Below the pieces are notes generated by a model. The model saw nothing but the letters and a program-made list of their open reading frames with translations, made no database searches and had not been told where the DNA came from. Shown one piece after another: positions 52,278 to 62,477 of a stretch of 64,000 bases of DNA (positions are counted from its first letter, which is position 1; the number at the start of each line of letters is the position of its first letter). The stretch lies in NCBI RefSeq assembly GCF_022808615.1, contig NZ_JAKZKS010000002.1, positions 186,001 to 250,000 of the forward strand. Reading direction: 5' to 3'. A program made the position numbers and the translations under genes. Source of the stretch: Bacillus sp. FJAT-47783. GTDB taxonomy: Bacteria; Bacillota; Bacilli; Bacillales; Aeribacillaceae.

Positions 52278-52685
52278 ATGATTGAAATCCCTTCTTCAAT
52301 TGAAGGAAAGTCGTTTAACTTAAATATATTAGAAGAGAAGCTGAAGCCTTTAGGGTATGTAATTGGTGGGAATTGGGATTATGATCATGGAAGCTTTGAT
52401 TATAAAATCGATGATGAAGTAGGGTATCAGTTTTTACGTGTCCCGTTTGAATCAGTGGATGGCCAGCTTGATGCTAAAAATGCAACGGTGAAATTTGGAC
52501 GTCCGTTTCTTTTATCACATAGATACCAGGTTGGACTAGATGATCACGCAAATACGGGGAATTTTTCTGCATCGATTAATCAATTTTCTGAACCGCAAGA
52601 TCCAGATGCGACTTTCCCGGAAAAGTTTATTGATTTAGGAAAGTCGTTAGTTAAAGAATTGGAAGCTATTCTTTTGGATCTTTAG
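52278..52685 (+). CDS. yugN: YugN-like family protein
   Basis: 135 residues: MIEIPSSIEGKSFNLNILEE, PLGYVIGGNWDYDHGSFDYKID, HRYQVGLDDHANTGNFSASINQF. This wording is the YugN-like family of Bacillus, with unknown function. The frame is open from 52218, but GGAAGGA puts the start at the ATG at 52278. Its stop codon overlaps that of convergent yugO by two bases. Confidence 0.88.
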   Translation: MIEIPSSIEGKSFNLNILEEKLKPLGYVIGGNWDYDHGSFDYKIDDEVGYQFLRVPFESVDGQLDAKNATVKFGRPFLLSHRYQVGLDDHANTGNFSASINQFSEPQDPDATFPEKFIDLGKSLVKELEAILLDL

Positions 52686-53677
52686 CCTTTCAATACGAGG
52701 AGTACATCGTCTTTTCCGATGACGTAATGATGGGGAGGGTTTAACATTAATTCCTCTCCTTTTTTCACGCCGAATAATATTTTTTGATCTTGAAACAATT
52801 GAAAGTGAATGACTTCAACTGTTTGTCCGATTTTTTCTTCTGTCACTTCCTCTGTTGTCAAAAACGTCCCATTTGCTGGGCATAGTTCAGTGAAAATTTG
52901 TGCGAAGCTGTTTTTCGACAGGAAGCTCGACATCATCACTTGACTCGTTAACTTATACGATTTGATTAATTCATTCGCTCCAGCGCGATAGGCATTATTT
53001 GCTTGAGTTTCAGTTAAAATTTCGCAAACGGTATAAATGGAAGGGTTTAATCCTTTGACAGCAAGCAAAATCGAAATGGTTTGCATATCCGCATGCCGCT
53101 CATCTTTATGTTGATCCGATGTAATAAAAACAGCTTGTGCTTTTTTTATATTAGCACTTTGCAAGGATGAGTCATCGGTTGGATTTCCTTTAATGAAATA
53201 AATCTTCTCGTCAATATATGGCGCTTTTTCTAATGAGGCATCAATTAAAACGATGGTGTGAAAAGGACGATGGAAGCGAAGCATTTTCACTAACTCATTC
53301 GTTTTTTCATTCCATCCTACAACAATGATATGTTGCGAACCTGTATAGGATTGCTTGCCATTTATCCGTTCATTTTGTTTTTGAATCGTCGCGGTTGAAA
53401 GAGAAGCAAAAAACGCTGTAATAAAGCTCGCTCCGATAAAAATGAGCATGAGCCCAAGCGAGCGACCTAAAATCGTTTTAGGCGCAAAGTCACCATATCC
53501 AACGGTAGAAATTGTTACAACCGCCCACCATATTCCTTCTAACATAGTAGGAAACTCTTTTGGTTCAATGAGACTAATCATAAAGCCGAAAAATAAAACA
53601 ATCAAAATAACAATCATGGAAATACGGAGAAATATAGGCCACTTTAAGTAGTTTATCCACCATTTATGTACATTCAT
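52682..53677 (-). CDS. yugO: YugO-like potassium channel with TrkA-N domain
   Basis: 331 residues. Two membrane helices flank a pore loop with the selectivity filter TVGYGD (about residues 57-62). The cytoplasmic RCK/TrkA-N domain (HIIVVGWNEKTNELVKMLR, IDASLEK, FIKGNPTDDSSLQSANI) and a TrkA-C-like end follow. B. subtilis YugO conducts K+ and carries electrical signals in biofilms. The small mstX-like gene lies directly upstream on the same strand. Confidence 0.92.
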   Translation of the reverse strand: MNVHKWWINYLKWPIFLRISMIVILIVLFFGFMISLIEPKEFPTMLEGIWWAVVTISTVGYGDFAPKTILGRSLGLMLIFIGASFITAFFASLSTATIQKQNERINGKQSYTGSQHIIVVGWNEKTNELVKMLRFHRPFHTIVLIDASLEKAPYIDEKIYFIKGNPTDDSSLQSANIKKAQAVFITSDQHKDERHADMQTISILLAVKGLNPSIYTVCEILTETQANNAYRAGANELIKSYKLTSQVMMSSFLSKNSFAQIFTELCPANGTFLTTEEVTEEKIGQTVEVIHFQLFQDQKILFGVKKGEELMLNPPHHYVIGKDDVLLVLKG

Positions 53678-53730
53678 TTAGGACTCCTCCTTAACGATGG
53701 GGTGTGAACGTTACACGTTACATCAAGTGG

Positions 53731-53961
53731 TCAATGAAACGAGAAAATTTCACGAATAATCGTATTTACCTTTTTTTCAATCACTTCTTTACCGTAAGAA
53801 TCAATTGCTTGTTCAAGGATTTGAACTGTTTCGTCGTCAAATTCGATGATTCGCTTGTCTTCATCTGCATCATTATATAGTTGAATGAATATATCTAAAG
53901 CTTCGTTCATTTTATCAATGGAGTCACTTAGCTCTTGTTTTTCATCTGGGGATAATTTCAT
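53731..53961 (-). CDS. mstX: Mistic (MstX) homolog, short form
   Basis: 76 residues, acidic and helical. LSPDEKQELSDSIDKMNEALDIFIQLYND, FDDETVQILEQAIDSYG and VNTIIREIFSF align along their full length with B. subtilis Mistic (residues about 30-105) as I recall it. The N-terminal 25 or so residues of that protein are absent. Mistic inserts into membranes independently of the translocon and is co-expressed with YugO; the same mstX-yugO order and 53-bp spacing hold here. ATG at 53961 follows GAGGTGAG. Confidence 0.85.
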   Translation of the reverse strand: MKLSPDEKQELSDSIDKMNEALDIFIQLYNDADEDKRIIEFDDETVQILEQAIDSYGKEVIEKKVNTIIREIFSFH

Positions 53962-54157
53962 TTTCTCACCTCATTAAGTTGTAGTATGTGCAAAAAAAAA
54001 CAATCGTTTCATCAATTTATTGAAACCTACTTTACAATGTTTCGTATAATAAAGGTGTTGAAAGGAGTGAAGGCTCGAGTAATGATACACTAAATGTATA
54101 TCTGTCCTAAATCCACCATAAACATGAAGTAAGACGTTAAAATATGAGGGGATGGAT

Positions 54158-54382
54158 ATGACCTTTAAAGGTAGATTAATTCTCCTGGTTGTAGGCGTTC
54201 ATTTAGGAGTTATTGGTGGAATTTCGTTAATTTTAGACTTAAATTTGTATGATTACTATACGCAAGACTATTCAATAATGGAGTTTATCCAAATTATTAC
54301 AGGAAGAACATCTTTTTATTTATTGCTTGTCGGATTTATTTTAATCATGACGGTTGCGTATTATCCGAAGGCAAAAAAGTAG
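54158..54382 (+). CDS. Small two-pass membrane protein
   Basis: About 74 residues, two membrane segments (RLILLVVGVHLGVIGGISLIL and SFYLLLVGFILIMTVAYY) separated by an acidic loop with several Tyr (YDYYTQDYS). An ATG at 54152 touches the GAGGGG element, so the ATG at 54158 is preferred. The family is unknown. A weak terminator hairpin (AAAAAGTA and TACTTTTT, 54374-54402) follows. Confidence 0.7.
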   Translation: MTFKGRLILLVVGVHLGVIGGISLILDLNLYDYYTQDYSIMEFIQIITGRTSFYLLLVGFILIMTVAYYPKAKK

Positions 54383-54517
54383 ACAAAGCTCTGTACTTTT
54401 TATAAAAATATATAGTAGAAAGTAAAAAAGCTTTCGTAAGGACGTTTTTGGATTAGAATAAGAAAATTCCAAATATGTGATATAATCAATTTGTAAAGTG
54501 AGAAAGGAGTTACTTTT

Positions 54518-55195
54518 ATGGGGTTCATTGTTTATTTTATTCTCATTTTAGCTGTGCCGATTTTAGTTAATGTTTATCTAAAGAGTACGTATGCTAAATA
54601 TTTAAAAGTTCCTGCTTCATCGGGATTAACAGGGGCAGAAGCAGCTAGAAAAATTCTAGATGAAAATGGATTATACAATGTTGGAGTTGAGGTAAGTAGA
54701 GGAAAATTATCAGACCATTATGACCCAAGAACGAAAACTGTTCGGTTGTCTGAAGATAATTTCTATGGTACATCCATAGCAGCACTTTCAGTTGGAATCC
54801 ATGAGTGCGGACACGCGATTCAGGACAAATCAGACTACGCCCCATTAAGGTTTAGACATGCTCTAGTTCCAGTCGCTAGCTTTGGTTCAAATGCCTCTTT
54901 CTTCTTAATTATCGCAGGCATGTTATTTCAAGCATCTGGGCTTCTGTTGCTTGGAATTTTTGCCATGGCTGCCGCTGTGTTATTCCAAGTAGTAACACTT
55001 CCTGTAGAATTTAACGCATCGTCTAGAGCACTTAATTTAATGGTAGGTTCAGGATTAATTAGAAATGATGAAGAAGGCGGAGCAAGAAAAGTGTTAAACG
55101 CTGCCGCTCTAACTTATGTAGCAGCAACTGTCATTGCAGTTATAGAATTACTTCGTTTCATTCTAATATTCATTGGAATGAATGAGGATGACTAA
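54518..55195 (+). CDS. yugP: YugP, membrane zinc metallopeptidase
   Basis: 225 residues. One N-terminal membrane helix and two or three C-terminal helices flank the catalytic motif HECGHAIQ (His95, Glu96, His99), the HExxH pattern of the neutral zinc metallopeptidase family PF04298. The preceding AARKILDENGLYNVGVEVSRGKLSDHYDPRTKTVRLS is typical. The substrate is unknown. ATG follows AAAGGAG. B. subtilis yugP lies beside yugO, as here. Confidence 0.92.
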   Translation: MGFIVYFILILAVPILVNVYLKSTYAKYLKVPASSGLTGAEAARKILDENGLYNVGVEVSRGKLSDHYDPRTKTVRLSEDNFYGTSIAALSVGIHECGHAIQDKSDYAPLRFRHALVPVASFGSNASFFLIIAGMLFQASGLLLLGIFAMAAAVLFQVVTLPVEFNASSRALNLMVGSGLIRNDEEGGARKVLNAAALTYVAATVIAVIELLRFILIFIGMNEDD

Positions 55196-55283
55196 GATAC
55201 AAACTTTCTTTAAAATCATAAGTACCTAGAAACATAAGTAGGACAACCTACGATAGTTGAATATGAAATCTTAATAAAATAAA

Positions 55284-55320
55284 GACGGTCAGCTTACGTT
55301 TTTAAGCATGACCGTTTTCT
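55284..55320. terminator. Terminator shared by yugP and the antiporter gene
   Basis: ACGGTCA.GCTTA pairs with TAAGC.TGACCGT around TTACG-type loop bases, with TTTTCTTG after it. The stem includes the last codons of the antiporter gene. Confidence 0.75.
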
Positions 55321-56879
55321 TGTTTCACTAATTCATCATATATTTCCTCTACTTGCTTTTGAGACATATCACTTGAAATAATGTCTTCTTTTTCTAATGT
55401 TGTGATTGCTTCATGCTCTGCATATAACACATGTTTTTGCAATGTGTTTTTTTGTTTATCTTTTAGGTGTGGGGAGCGATTATATAATTCATCAAACTTA
55501 TAATGAAGTCCATTGATTTTTTTCTCATATTCCATACGTAACTCGTTTGCTACCGGTTCTGCGATATAGAACTCTTTTTTTATATGATCAATTTCATTCA
55601 ATGCACGTTCGAAACGATGGAGTTCACAAAGAAGTCTTTCATATTCCTTTTCCTCTGTACCCTTTTTTAATATGTTCAATTTTTTAATAAGCGGTTTAAT
55701 CGTTAACCCTTGTACGAGAAGAGAGAATAGTACGACACTAAAAGCTAAAATTAATATCGTTTCTCTTCCTTCAAAATCATAAGGTAAACTTAAGACGAGT
55801 GCGATCGATAATGACCCTTTTAAACCACCCCAGTTTAAAATATGCTTCCAAGCATTTGACATATTTCTACTGAAAAGAAGGCTACCGTAAACGGCGATGC
55901 TTCGAGCGATGAGAACGATAAAAAGTGCAATGACAATGAGAGGCCATTTATTTGAAATATCTACTCTTGTGATTTCAAGCCCGACCATTAAAAACACAAT
56001 GGAGTTTGCAAGCAATGCGGCAACATCCCAAAAGTTATTAATGTTTAATTTCGTTGAGGGACTCATGCCGATTTTCGCTCCAAAATTACCGAAAATTAAT
56101 GCAGCGACGACAACTGCGATAACTCCTGAAGCATGAATTTGTTCAGCGAGTAAAAAGGAACTGTAAAATAAAATAATGCTAAAAATAATTTCAAGTGGGT
56201 AATCATCAAACGATTTTGTAAGTAAAGAAAAAATATAACCGAGACTACCACCTGTAAGTAATCCTAGCGATATGACCCGAACGAACTCAAACGTTCCTTG
56301 CAACGCTCCTTGCCAGCCTAAATCGATATAGCTTAATAATGAAAAAGCTGAAATATTAAACAGTACGACCGCAAGTCCATCGTTAAACAAGCTCTCTCCT
56401 TCAATAACTGTTGCAAGCCGTTTCGGCACACCTACACTTTTAAAAATGGATAGAACACTAACGGGATCTGTTGCACTCATTAATGCTGCAAAAACAAATG
56501 CAGCCGATAACGATAGCGGTAAACTAAAATAGGAAAGAAAGCCAATCATTAAAAATGATAAAAACGTACCTCCAAAAGCGAGTGCTAAAATGGGCTTCCG
56601 ATTTTCATATAAATGTTTAAAAGGAAGCTTTAATGCTGCTTCTCCTAATAAGGCCGGTAGGAAGAGGGTGATAATCGCAAAATTGAAAATTTCCCCTTCT
56701 GTGAAAAATTTTAACGGGCTTAAAAATGGAATGGGCGTAATCCCGATAAATGTTCCAATAAGGACTAAAGCGATGGGATAAGGTTGCTTTAGTTTTTTGG
56801 CGATGGCTGTAATGCCTGCAGCAACCATGATTAGGATGAGTGCAAGTTGAAAAATGTGATGAAGGTCTAAATCTTCCAT
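55302..56879 (-). CDS. CPA1-family cation:proton antiporter (NhaP-like)
   Basis: 525 residues. About 12 membrane segments (residues 8-400) form the Na_H_Exchanger domain. The ion-binding signature is in VFAALMSATDPVSVLSIFKSVGVP and EGESLFNDGLAVVLFNISAF, with NWGGLKGSLSIALVLSL further on. A cytoplasmic C-terminal helical tail of about 120 residues follows. It exchanges Na+ or K+ for H+. It adds to Mrp and YuiF in this window. The 3' end overlaps a terminator stem. Confidence 0.9.
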   Translation of the reverse strand: MEDLDLHHIFQLALILIMVAAGITAIAKKLKQPYPIALVLIGTFIGITPIPFLSPLKFFTEGEIFNFAIITLFLPALLGEAALKLPFKHLYENRKPILALAFGGTFLSFLMIGFLSYFSLPLSLSAAFVFAALMSATDPVSVLSIFKSVGVPKRLATVIEGESLFNDGLAVVLFNISAFSLLSYIDLGWQGALQGTFEFVRVISLGLLTGGSLGYIFSLLTKSFDDYPLEIIFSIILFYSSFLLAEQIHASGVIAVVVAALIFGNFGAKIGMSPSTKLNINNFWDVAALLANSIVFLMVGLEITRVDISNKWPLIVIALFIVLIARSIAVYGSLLFSRNMSNAWKHILNWGGLKGSLSIALVLSLPYDFEGRETILILAFSVVLFSLLVQGLTIKPLIKKLNILKKGTEEKEYERLLCELHRFERALNEIDHIKKEFYIAEPVANELRMEYEKKINGLHYKFDELYNRSPHLKDKQKNTLQKHVLYAEHEAITTLEKEDIISSDMSQKQVEEIYDELVKQENGHA

Positions 56880-56947
56880 CGTTTACGCCTCCAATACAAA
56901 TGGCATGTGCTTCCTTATTTTTATCTTTGCTAGGGAAAATATCCTCT

Positions 56948-57754
56948 TTAAAAATAGAAAAACGACTGACCAACACGAGCAAATCCTTGATTTGTTTCAG
57001 ACATAGTTCGTAACGCATGAACGTAATAAGATAAGTAGCGATAATCGGGACGGGTGACTTGTTGTTTTAAATAAGCGGTTTCGGTAGCACCTTCTTTTCG
57101 ATACTTGTTTAATGCTTGAATCATTCCATTCGCCGAGCGTATTCCAATCCCATGGCCGTAATACATATCTCTTCCTAGATAAATCGTATTTTCGCCACGC
57201 CATTGGGGTGTTTTCGGATCAAATTGAGGATTTTTAAAATAGAGGCAGTCACCTGGTAAGAAATCATTTCCACTACGTGTATGAATACCTAAGTCCTCAT
57301 CATAGTGCCAATCATATAAAACAATTCCTTGGAATAAATAATTAAACGCTTTTTCGCCAATTGAGTCTAACGCTGCTTTGTAAAAAACAATGACAATAGC
57401 AGTAGCACATTCAAACGCATATTTCGTCCCATTCATAAAAATATCATTTATCGCATCTGATGGTTTCTTCCCCTTTTTTAGCAAGAAAGCTCCCTTTTCA
57501 TTTAAGTTCCAAAATTCTTCGTTACAATATGATTTTGCAAATGTAGCAAACTTTGCTTTACTTTTTAGTAAGTTTTGAGCTGCATTCATTGTGTTTTGGC
57601 GCATTATTAATTCAAAATGTAACTGTTGGATGTTTTCGTATGCGTAAATTTCACGATATTTCACCATTAACTCGAGTATTTCTTGTAACCATTCTTGAGG
57701 AAAAAGCGGCCTTAACCGTTCCATTGTTATCGGAACATCTTGAATGAGAATCAT
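56948..57754 (-). CDS. tgl: Spore coat transglutaminase
   Basis: 268 residues; protein-glutamine gamma-glutamyltransferase that cross-links spore coat proteins such as GerQ. The catalytic Cys116 is in YAFECATAIVIVFYKA, and the partner residues fall in WRGENTIYLGRDMYYGHGIGI. The positions agree with those of B. subtilis Tgl. Expression in B. subtilis comes late in the mother cell. The upstream region (57755-58013) shows no clear promoter. The gene marks the organism as a spore former. Confidence 0.93.
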   Translation of the reverse strand: MILIQDVPITMERLRPLFPQEWLQEILELMVKYREIYAYENIQQLHFELIMRQNTMNAAQNLLKSKAKFATFAKSYCNEEFWNLNEKGAFLLKKGKKPSDAINDIFMNGTKYAFECATAIVIVFYKAALDSIGEKAFNYLFQGIVLYDWHYDEDLGIHTRSGNDFLPGDCLYFKNPQFDPKTPQWRGENTIYLGRDMYYGHGIGIRSANGMIQALNKYRKEGATETAYLKQQVTRPDYRYLSYYVHALRTMSETNQGFARVGQSFFYF

Positions 57755-58013
57755 GTTATTCGACCTCCTTAATACTAAAGTTTATAAAGGGGGACAACGT
57801 TGATATACATGGACAAGTTAATAATTATTAATAATTTTTATCCTCCTTGGAGTGTACTAGGAATAGAAATAACGAGTATCAAAACGGGAGAGAAGAGAAA
57901 AAATAATCCGTAATAAAGAAACTTTCAATTATACATATTTTCAAAAACGTTATTATACAACATTGAAGATTCGTAAAGTTTTTCATAACTTCTATGTAGA
58001 TAGTAGGTGCTTT

Positions 58014-59405
58014 ATGATTACTCAAATTCTTTTAGCCATCCTTCTTTTATTGAACATCATCTTTTTTGTTTTACTTTTAAGTTGGAAATGGGTTGTGAAA
58101 AGAGTTTTCCACATGATGACGAGAAGAATTTTGTCAGATGCGTATGATGAGAATTTAGCTGAACTATTTCCAGGATTAAAGCGTTACGGCATGTTAACGG
58201 TTATTGAAAATAGTTTGCGATCTGAAGGAGGGAATGTACTGCATCGGCCACTGGGCTCTCCAAGACAGTGGCCTAACTTTAAGCCTATTACTTTTATTCC
58301 AGCACAAACAACTCCCTTTCCGGTAAGTATAGAAACGGAGGTAGATGTATCCGTTACCATCGGCCCAACAGCTAAGAAACCCCTTTATTTACAAATTCCC
58401 TTACTAATTAGTGGAATGGGCTATGGAGTTGGGTTAAACGAAAAAGCTAAAATTGCCTTAGCAGAGGCAGCTACAAAGGCTGGTACAGCGATTAATTCTG
58501 GAGAAGGAGGGATATTACAAGAAGAACTTCAAGCTGCTGAAAACTATATTCTTCAATTTTCAAAAACAGCATGGGGAAAAGAAGACGACGTATTGAAGCA
58601 AGCAAATATGATTGAAATTAAGTTAGGACAAGGTGCACTTATGGGAATGGGGGCAAAAATCCCACCAGAAAAGCTGAAAGGTCGGGCGAGAGAAGTTATG
58701 AACATAAAGGATGGGGAAGACGCCATTATTTACGAGCATTTTTTTGAAAATCAAACTTTACAAGACTTAAAGGAACTCGTAAATGAATTGAGGAGTTTCA
58801 CTGGTGGTGTTCCAATAGGAGTTAAAATTGCTTCAGGAGGGAAAATTGAGGATGATATCGATCGATTAATTGAAATGGGTGTTGACTTTATTACGATTGA
58901 CGGTGGGCAGGCTTCCACTCATGATGCCCCACCTATTTTGCAAGATGATTTTGGCATTCCATCCCTTCATGCTATTGTACGAGCATCGAATCATTTAAAG
59001 CAAAGAGAGAAGAAGGGAAAAATAAGCTTACTCGTGTCAGGAGGTTTAACCAATCCAGGAGATTTTTTAAAAGTGTTAGCTTTAGGAGCAGATGCGGTTT
59101 ATTTAGGAACCGCTATGTTATATGCCATCACGCATAATCAATTGAATCAACCTTTGCCATGGGAACCCCCTACACAGCTTGTTTGGTACGGTGGAAAGTA
59201 TGATGAAGACTTTGATATACAAAAGGGAGCAGATGCAGGGTATAAATTTTTAACGGCGTGCACAGAAGAAATGAAAGTTGCGTTAAGGGCAATGGGCAAA
59301 ACTTCTTTGAGTGAGTTATCTTTGAACGACTTAGTTTCTTATGATGAGCATATTGCAAACTGTATTGGCATACCTTATTCATTCAACAGATATGAACAGT
59401 CGTGA
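58014..59405 (+). CDS. FMN-binding glutamate synthase-like protein (YerD type)
   Basis: About 463 residues. An N-terminal membrane helix (ILLAILLLLNIIFFVLLLS) anchors a GltB C-terminal-like FMN barrel: LLISGMGYGVGLNEKAKIALAEAATKAGTAINSGEGG, IEIKLGQGA, GVKIASGG, ITIDGGQASTHDAPP and LVSGGLTNPGDFLKVLALGADAVYLGTAML. It lacks the amidotransferase domain of true glutamate synthase. The role is unknown; a membrane-bound amino-acid oxidoreductase is plausible. The frame is open from 57963, but AGTAGGTG selects the ATG at 58014. Confidence 0.88.
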   Translation: MITQILLAILLLLNIIFFVLLLSWKWVVKRVFHMMTRRILSDAYDENLAELFPGLKRYGMLTVIENSLRSEGGNVLHRPLGSPRQWPNFKPITFIPAQTTPFPVSIETEVDVSVTIGPTAKKPLYLQIPLLISGMGYGVGLNEKAKIALAEAATKAGTAINSGEGGILQEELQAAENYILQFSKTAWGKEDDVLKQANMIEIKLGQGALMGMGAKIPPEKLKGRAREVMNIKDGEDAIIYEHFFENQTLQDLKELVNELRSFTGGVPIGVKIASGGKIEDDIDRLIEMGVDFITIDGGQASTHDAPPILQDDFGIPSLHAIVRASNHLKQREKKGKISLLVSGGLTNPGDFLKVLALGADAVYLGTAMLYAITHNQLNQPLPWEPPTQLVWYGGKYDEDFDIQKGADAGYKFLTACTEEMKVALRAMGKTSLSELSLNDLVSYDEHIANCIGIPYSFNRYEQS

Positions 59406-59423
59406 AGTTACCATGTATTTTGA

Positions 59424-59466
59424 CAAAAAATAAAGCTCAATCTTTGAAAATGAAGATTGAGCTAAC
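59424..59466 (-). terminator. Terminator of the tRNA-Ala gene
   Basis: AGCTCAATCTT and AAGATTGAGCT form a perfect stem. On the minus strand it is followed by TTATTTTTT. Confidence 0.85.
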
Positions 59467-59474
59467 GAAGTAAA

Positions 59475-59547
<73 letters not shown>

Positions 59548-59639
59548 ACGATTTTGTTTGAATTTATTTTATAGCGTAGGTTAAATTTTTGTCAATATAA
59601 AAAACGATATTAAAAATCAACATGGAATTGCAGTTAAAA

Positions 59640-59677
59640 TAGATGACCGAGGAAGTTGTAGCCTCTTCGGTCATCTT
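59640..59677 (-). terminator. Terminator of the acyl-CoA synthetase gene
   Basis: GATGACCGAGGA pairs with its near-complement CCTCTTCGGTCATC around an 8-nt loop. T-rich sequence lies on the minus-strand side. Confidence 0.8.
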
Positions 59678-59685
59678 ATCTATTT

Positions 59686-61308
59686 TTATTTCTTTAACAT
59701 ATTTTCCTTTAACCATTCCCCAGCTTGCTCCCGAAGTTTGAACTTTTGAATTTTACCTGAAGCGGTCATTGGGTACTCATCAATAAAAAAGTAGTGCTCG
59801 GGAATTTTATAGAATGATAGTTTGTCACGGCAAAATTCTCTTAATTCTTCTTTTGTTAGTGTATAGCCTTCTTTTAATTTAATACAAGCGGCGACTATTT
59901 CTCCGTATTTTTCATCAGGAACCCCGATGACTTGCACGTCAAGAATCGCTTCGTGCAAGTATAAACATTCTTCGATTTCACGTGGGTACACATTTTCCCC
60001 ACCGCGAATAATCATATCTTTTAAACGACCAGTAATTTTGACGTATCCATCTTCATCCATTGTCGCTAAGTCTCCAGTGTGTAGCCAACCTTCTGCGTCA
60101 ATTGCTTCAGCTGTTGCTTCCGGCATTTTATAATAGCCGCGCATCACTAAATAGCCTCTTGTACACAATTCTCCTTGAACGTTTGGTCCAACGGTCTCTC
60201 CTGTTGTCGGATCAATAATTTTCACTTCAACATGTGGATGAGGTTTACCAACTGTTTCAACACGCCTTTCGATTGGGTCTGACGTCGTCGTTTGTGTAAT
60301 AACAGGTGAAGATTCAGTTTGACCGTAAGCAATCGTGATTTCGGTTAAATTCATTTTGTTCATCACTTTTTTCATGACCTCAATCGGACATGGTGAGCCG
60401 GCCATAATCCCTGTGCGTAATGTTGATAAATCATATTGAGAGAAGGTTGGCAAATTAAGTTCGGCAATAAACATCGTTGGTACACCATGAAGAGCTGTAC
60501 ACTTTTCTTTTTCAACGGTTTGAAGAACGACTTCTGCATTGAATTCTACAATCGGTAACATCGTCGCGCCAACAGAAACACAAGCTAATGTACTTAACAC
60601 ACATCCGAAACAGTGGAAAAACGGGACAGGGATACAAAGGCGGTCTTCGTTAGTCAGTTTCATCGCCTGGGCAACGAGATAACCATTATTCACAATATTG
60701 TAATGGGTAAGCATAACCCCTTTTGGGAATCCGGTTGTTCCAGATGTATATTGCATGTTAATGACATCGTTTGGTGATAGTGTACGTTCACGGTTTTTAA
60801 GCTCTTCATCACTGACCGATTCAGCCAAGGATAAAAGTTTGTCCCAATGAAGCATACCTTCTGGGGTGTCTTTGCCTATGTAGATGAGATTTTTGAATTG
60901 TGGAAGATTTTCATTAGATGCAATTATTGACTGTGCGATTTCAACGTACGAGGTGCCTTTAAATCCGTCGATAAGAAAAAGTGTTGTACAATCTGATTGC
61001 TTCAATAAATATTCAAGCTCTCGAGCTTGATAACTTGTGTTAACGGTAACTAAAACGGCACCGATTTTAGCAGTAGCAAATTGTAAAAGTAGCCATTCAG
61101 GGACATTTGTCGCCCATACCGCAACATGTTCCCCTTTTTGTACGCCTAATCCGATAAGTGCTTTTGCAAGTTTGTTGACTTCGTCTAAAAATTCGTTATA
61201 CGTAAAGCGTATCCCTTCTTTTGAATAAACAACTCCCTCCTGTTTGCCATATTTTCTCACGGTTTCATCTAGCAATTGTCCGATGGTAACGTTTTTTAAT
61301 CCTTCCAT
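59686..61308 (-). CDS. AMP-forming acyl-CoA synthetase (YngI-like)
   Basis: 540 residues, ANL superfamily. The P-loop-like motif [34 protein letters not shown] and [20 protein letters not shown] are all intact. The C-terminal lysine is in [13 protein letters not shown]. It activates a medium- or long-chain acid with ATP and CoA. The sequence is closest to the YngI/ACSF2-type group. It stands alone, with no beta-oxidation genes nearby. ATG follows AGGAGG. Confidence 0.9.
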   Translation of the reverse strand: MEGLKNVTIGQLLDETVRKYGKQEGVVYSKEGIRFTYNEFLDEVNKLAKALIGLGVQKGEHVAVWATNVPEWLLLQFATAKIGAVLVTVNTSYQARELEYLLKQSDCTTLFLIDGFKGTSYVEIAQSIIASNENLPQFKNLIYIGKDTPEGMLHWDKLLSLAESVSDEELKNRERTLSPNDVINMQYTSGTTGFPKGVMLTHYNIVNNGYLVAQAMKLTNEDRLCIPVPFFHCFGCVLSTLACVSVGATMLPIVEFNAEVVLQTVEKEKCTALHGVPTMFIAELNLPTFSQYDLSTLRTGIMAGSPCPIEVMKKVMNKMNLTEITIAYGQTESSPVITQTTTSDPIERRVETVGKPHPHVEVKIIDPTTGETVGPNVQGELCTRGYLVMRGYYKMPEATAEAIDAEGWLHTGDLATMDEDGYVKITGRLKDMIIRGGENVYPREIEECLYLHEAILDVQVIGVPDEKYGEIVAACIKLKEGYTLTKEELREFCRDKLSFYKIPEHYFFIDEYPMTASGKIQKFKLREQAGEWLKENMLKK

Positions 61309-61478
61309 ATTTCCTCCTTTAAAAAGTTTTTAATACGCTTTCATTATAATATATTTTTCTAATATTTCAGAAAAATAATTTCAACAATTCTCGTCAAAAT
61401 AAAACCCCCTTTACGAAAAAGGAAATACAGAGTAGCATGTAATATGAACATCCTAGATGAGAATGTGAGGGGAAAACT

Positions 61479-62396
61479 GTGAGAGCATCAACGAATTCAT
61501 TACCTTATATAGCGCTAGCCATTGGTGTGACTGCTGTTTCAACTTCTGCTGTATTAGTGAAGCTTTCTACTGCACCTGCTGGAGTCATTGCTTTTTACCG
61601 TCTGTTTTTTTCAGCTTTATTAATCATGCCATTCTTTTTATGGAAGTGCTTGCCGGAGATCAAAACATTTTCGAGAAAAGAGTGGGTATATAGCATTATT
61701 GCGGGAGTGTTTTTAGCGCTTCACTTCATTTTGTGGTTTGAGTCGTTGGAATATACATCGGTTGCAAGTTCAGTTGTACTTGTAACACTTCAACCTATTT
61801 TTTCTTTCATTGGAACGTATTTATTTTTTAAAGAAAATATATCAATACACGCTATTTTAAGTGCCATTATTGCGATTGTTGGAAGCGTTGTTATTAGCTG
61901 GGGAGATTTTAAAGTCAGTGGAATGGCATTGTTTGGTGACTTCTTAGCATTAGCGGCATGTGCCATGATTACTGCTTACTTATTATTTGGACAGCGTGTA
62001 AGAAAAACACACTCATTAACAGCTTATACGTTTATTGTATATAGCATTAGCACTGTTACGTTGTTTTTTTATTGCCTAAGCATTGGTGATCCTCTAGGTG
62101 GATATCCTACAAGTGATTGGGTGTACTTTTTGCTATTAGCGATTATTCCAACATTACTTGGCCATTCATTATTTAATTGGTCGGTCAAATGGATAAGTAC
62201 AAACGTTATCTCGATCTCGATATTATTTGAACCAGTCGGTGCCATTATTTTAGCTTATTTATTAATTGGTGAAACGGTTATGTTATCTCAAGTCATCGGT
62301 GGGACCATTATTGTACTAGGAATCTTATTGTTTGCTTTTGAAAAAAAGTTTAAAAAGGTCGGAAACAAAGCCGATCCATCGAATGTTGTAACTTGA
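61479..62396 (+). CDS. EamA/DMT-superfamily transporter
   Basis: 305 residues, ten membrane segments in two EamA repeats (from VGVTAVSTSAVLVKLS... and from ALFGDFLALAACAMITAYLLFG). PTLLGHSLFNWSVKWISTNVISISILFEPVGAIILAYLLIGE is the usual ending of the second repeat. The start is a GTG 8 nt after GAGGGG. The substrate is unknown. It is unrelated in close detail to the other EamA protein at 8551. Confidence 0.88.
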   Translation: MRASTNSLPYIALAIGVTAVSTSAVLVKLSTAPAGVIAFYRLFFSALLIMPFFLWKCLPEIKTFSRKEWVYSIIAGVFLALHFILWFESLEYTSVASSVVLVTLQPIFSFIGTYLFFKENISIHAILSAIIAIVGSVVISWGDFKVSGMALFGDFLALAACAMITAYLLFGQRVRKTHSLTAYTFIVYSISTVTLFFYCLSIGDPLGGYPTSDWVYFLLLAIIPTLLGHSLFNWSVKWISTNVISISILFEPVGAIILAYLLIGETVMLSQVIGGTIIVLGILLFAFEKKFKKVGNKADPSNVVT

Positions 62397-62405
62397 TAAA
62401 TGGAC

Positions 62406-62448
62406 AAAAAGCCCTTTTTCATGAAGTGGATGAGAAAGGGTTTTTTTA
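62406..62448 (+). terminator. Terminator after the second EamA gene
   Basis: CCCTTTTTCAT pairs with ATGAGAAAGGG with a 7-nt loop, followed by seven T. Confidence 0.85.
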
Positions 62449-62477
62449 CAATCAGGTTACTATAGGAAGTGGAGAAG

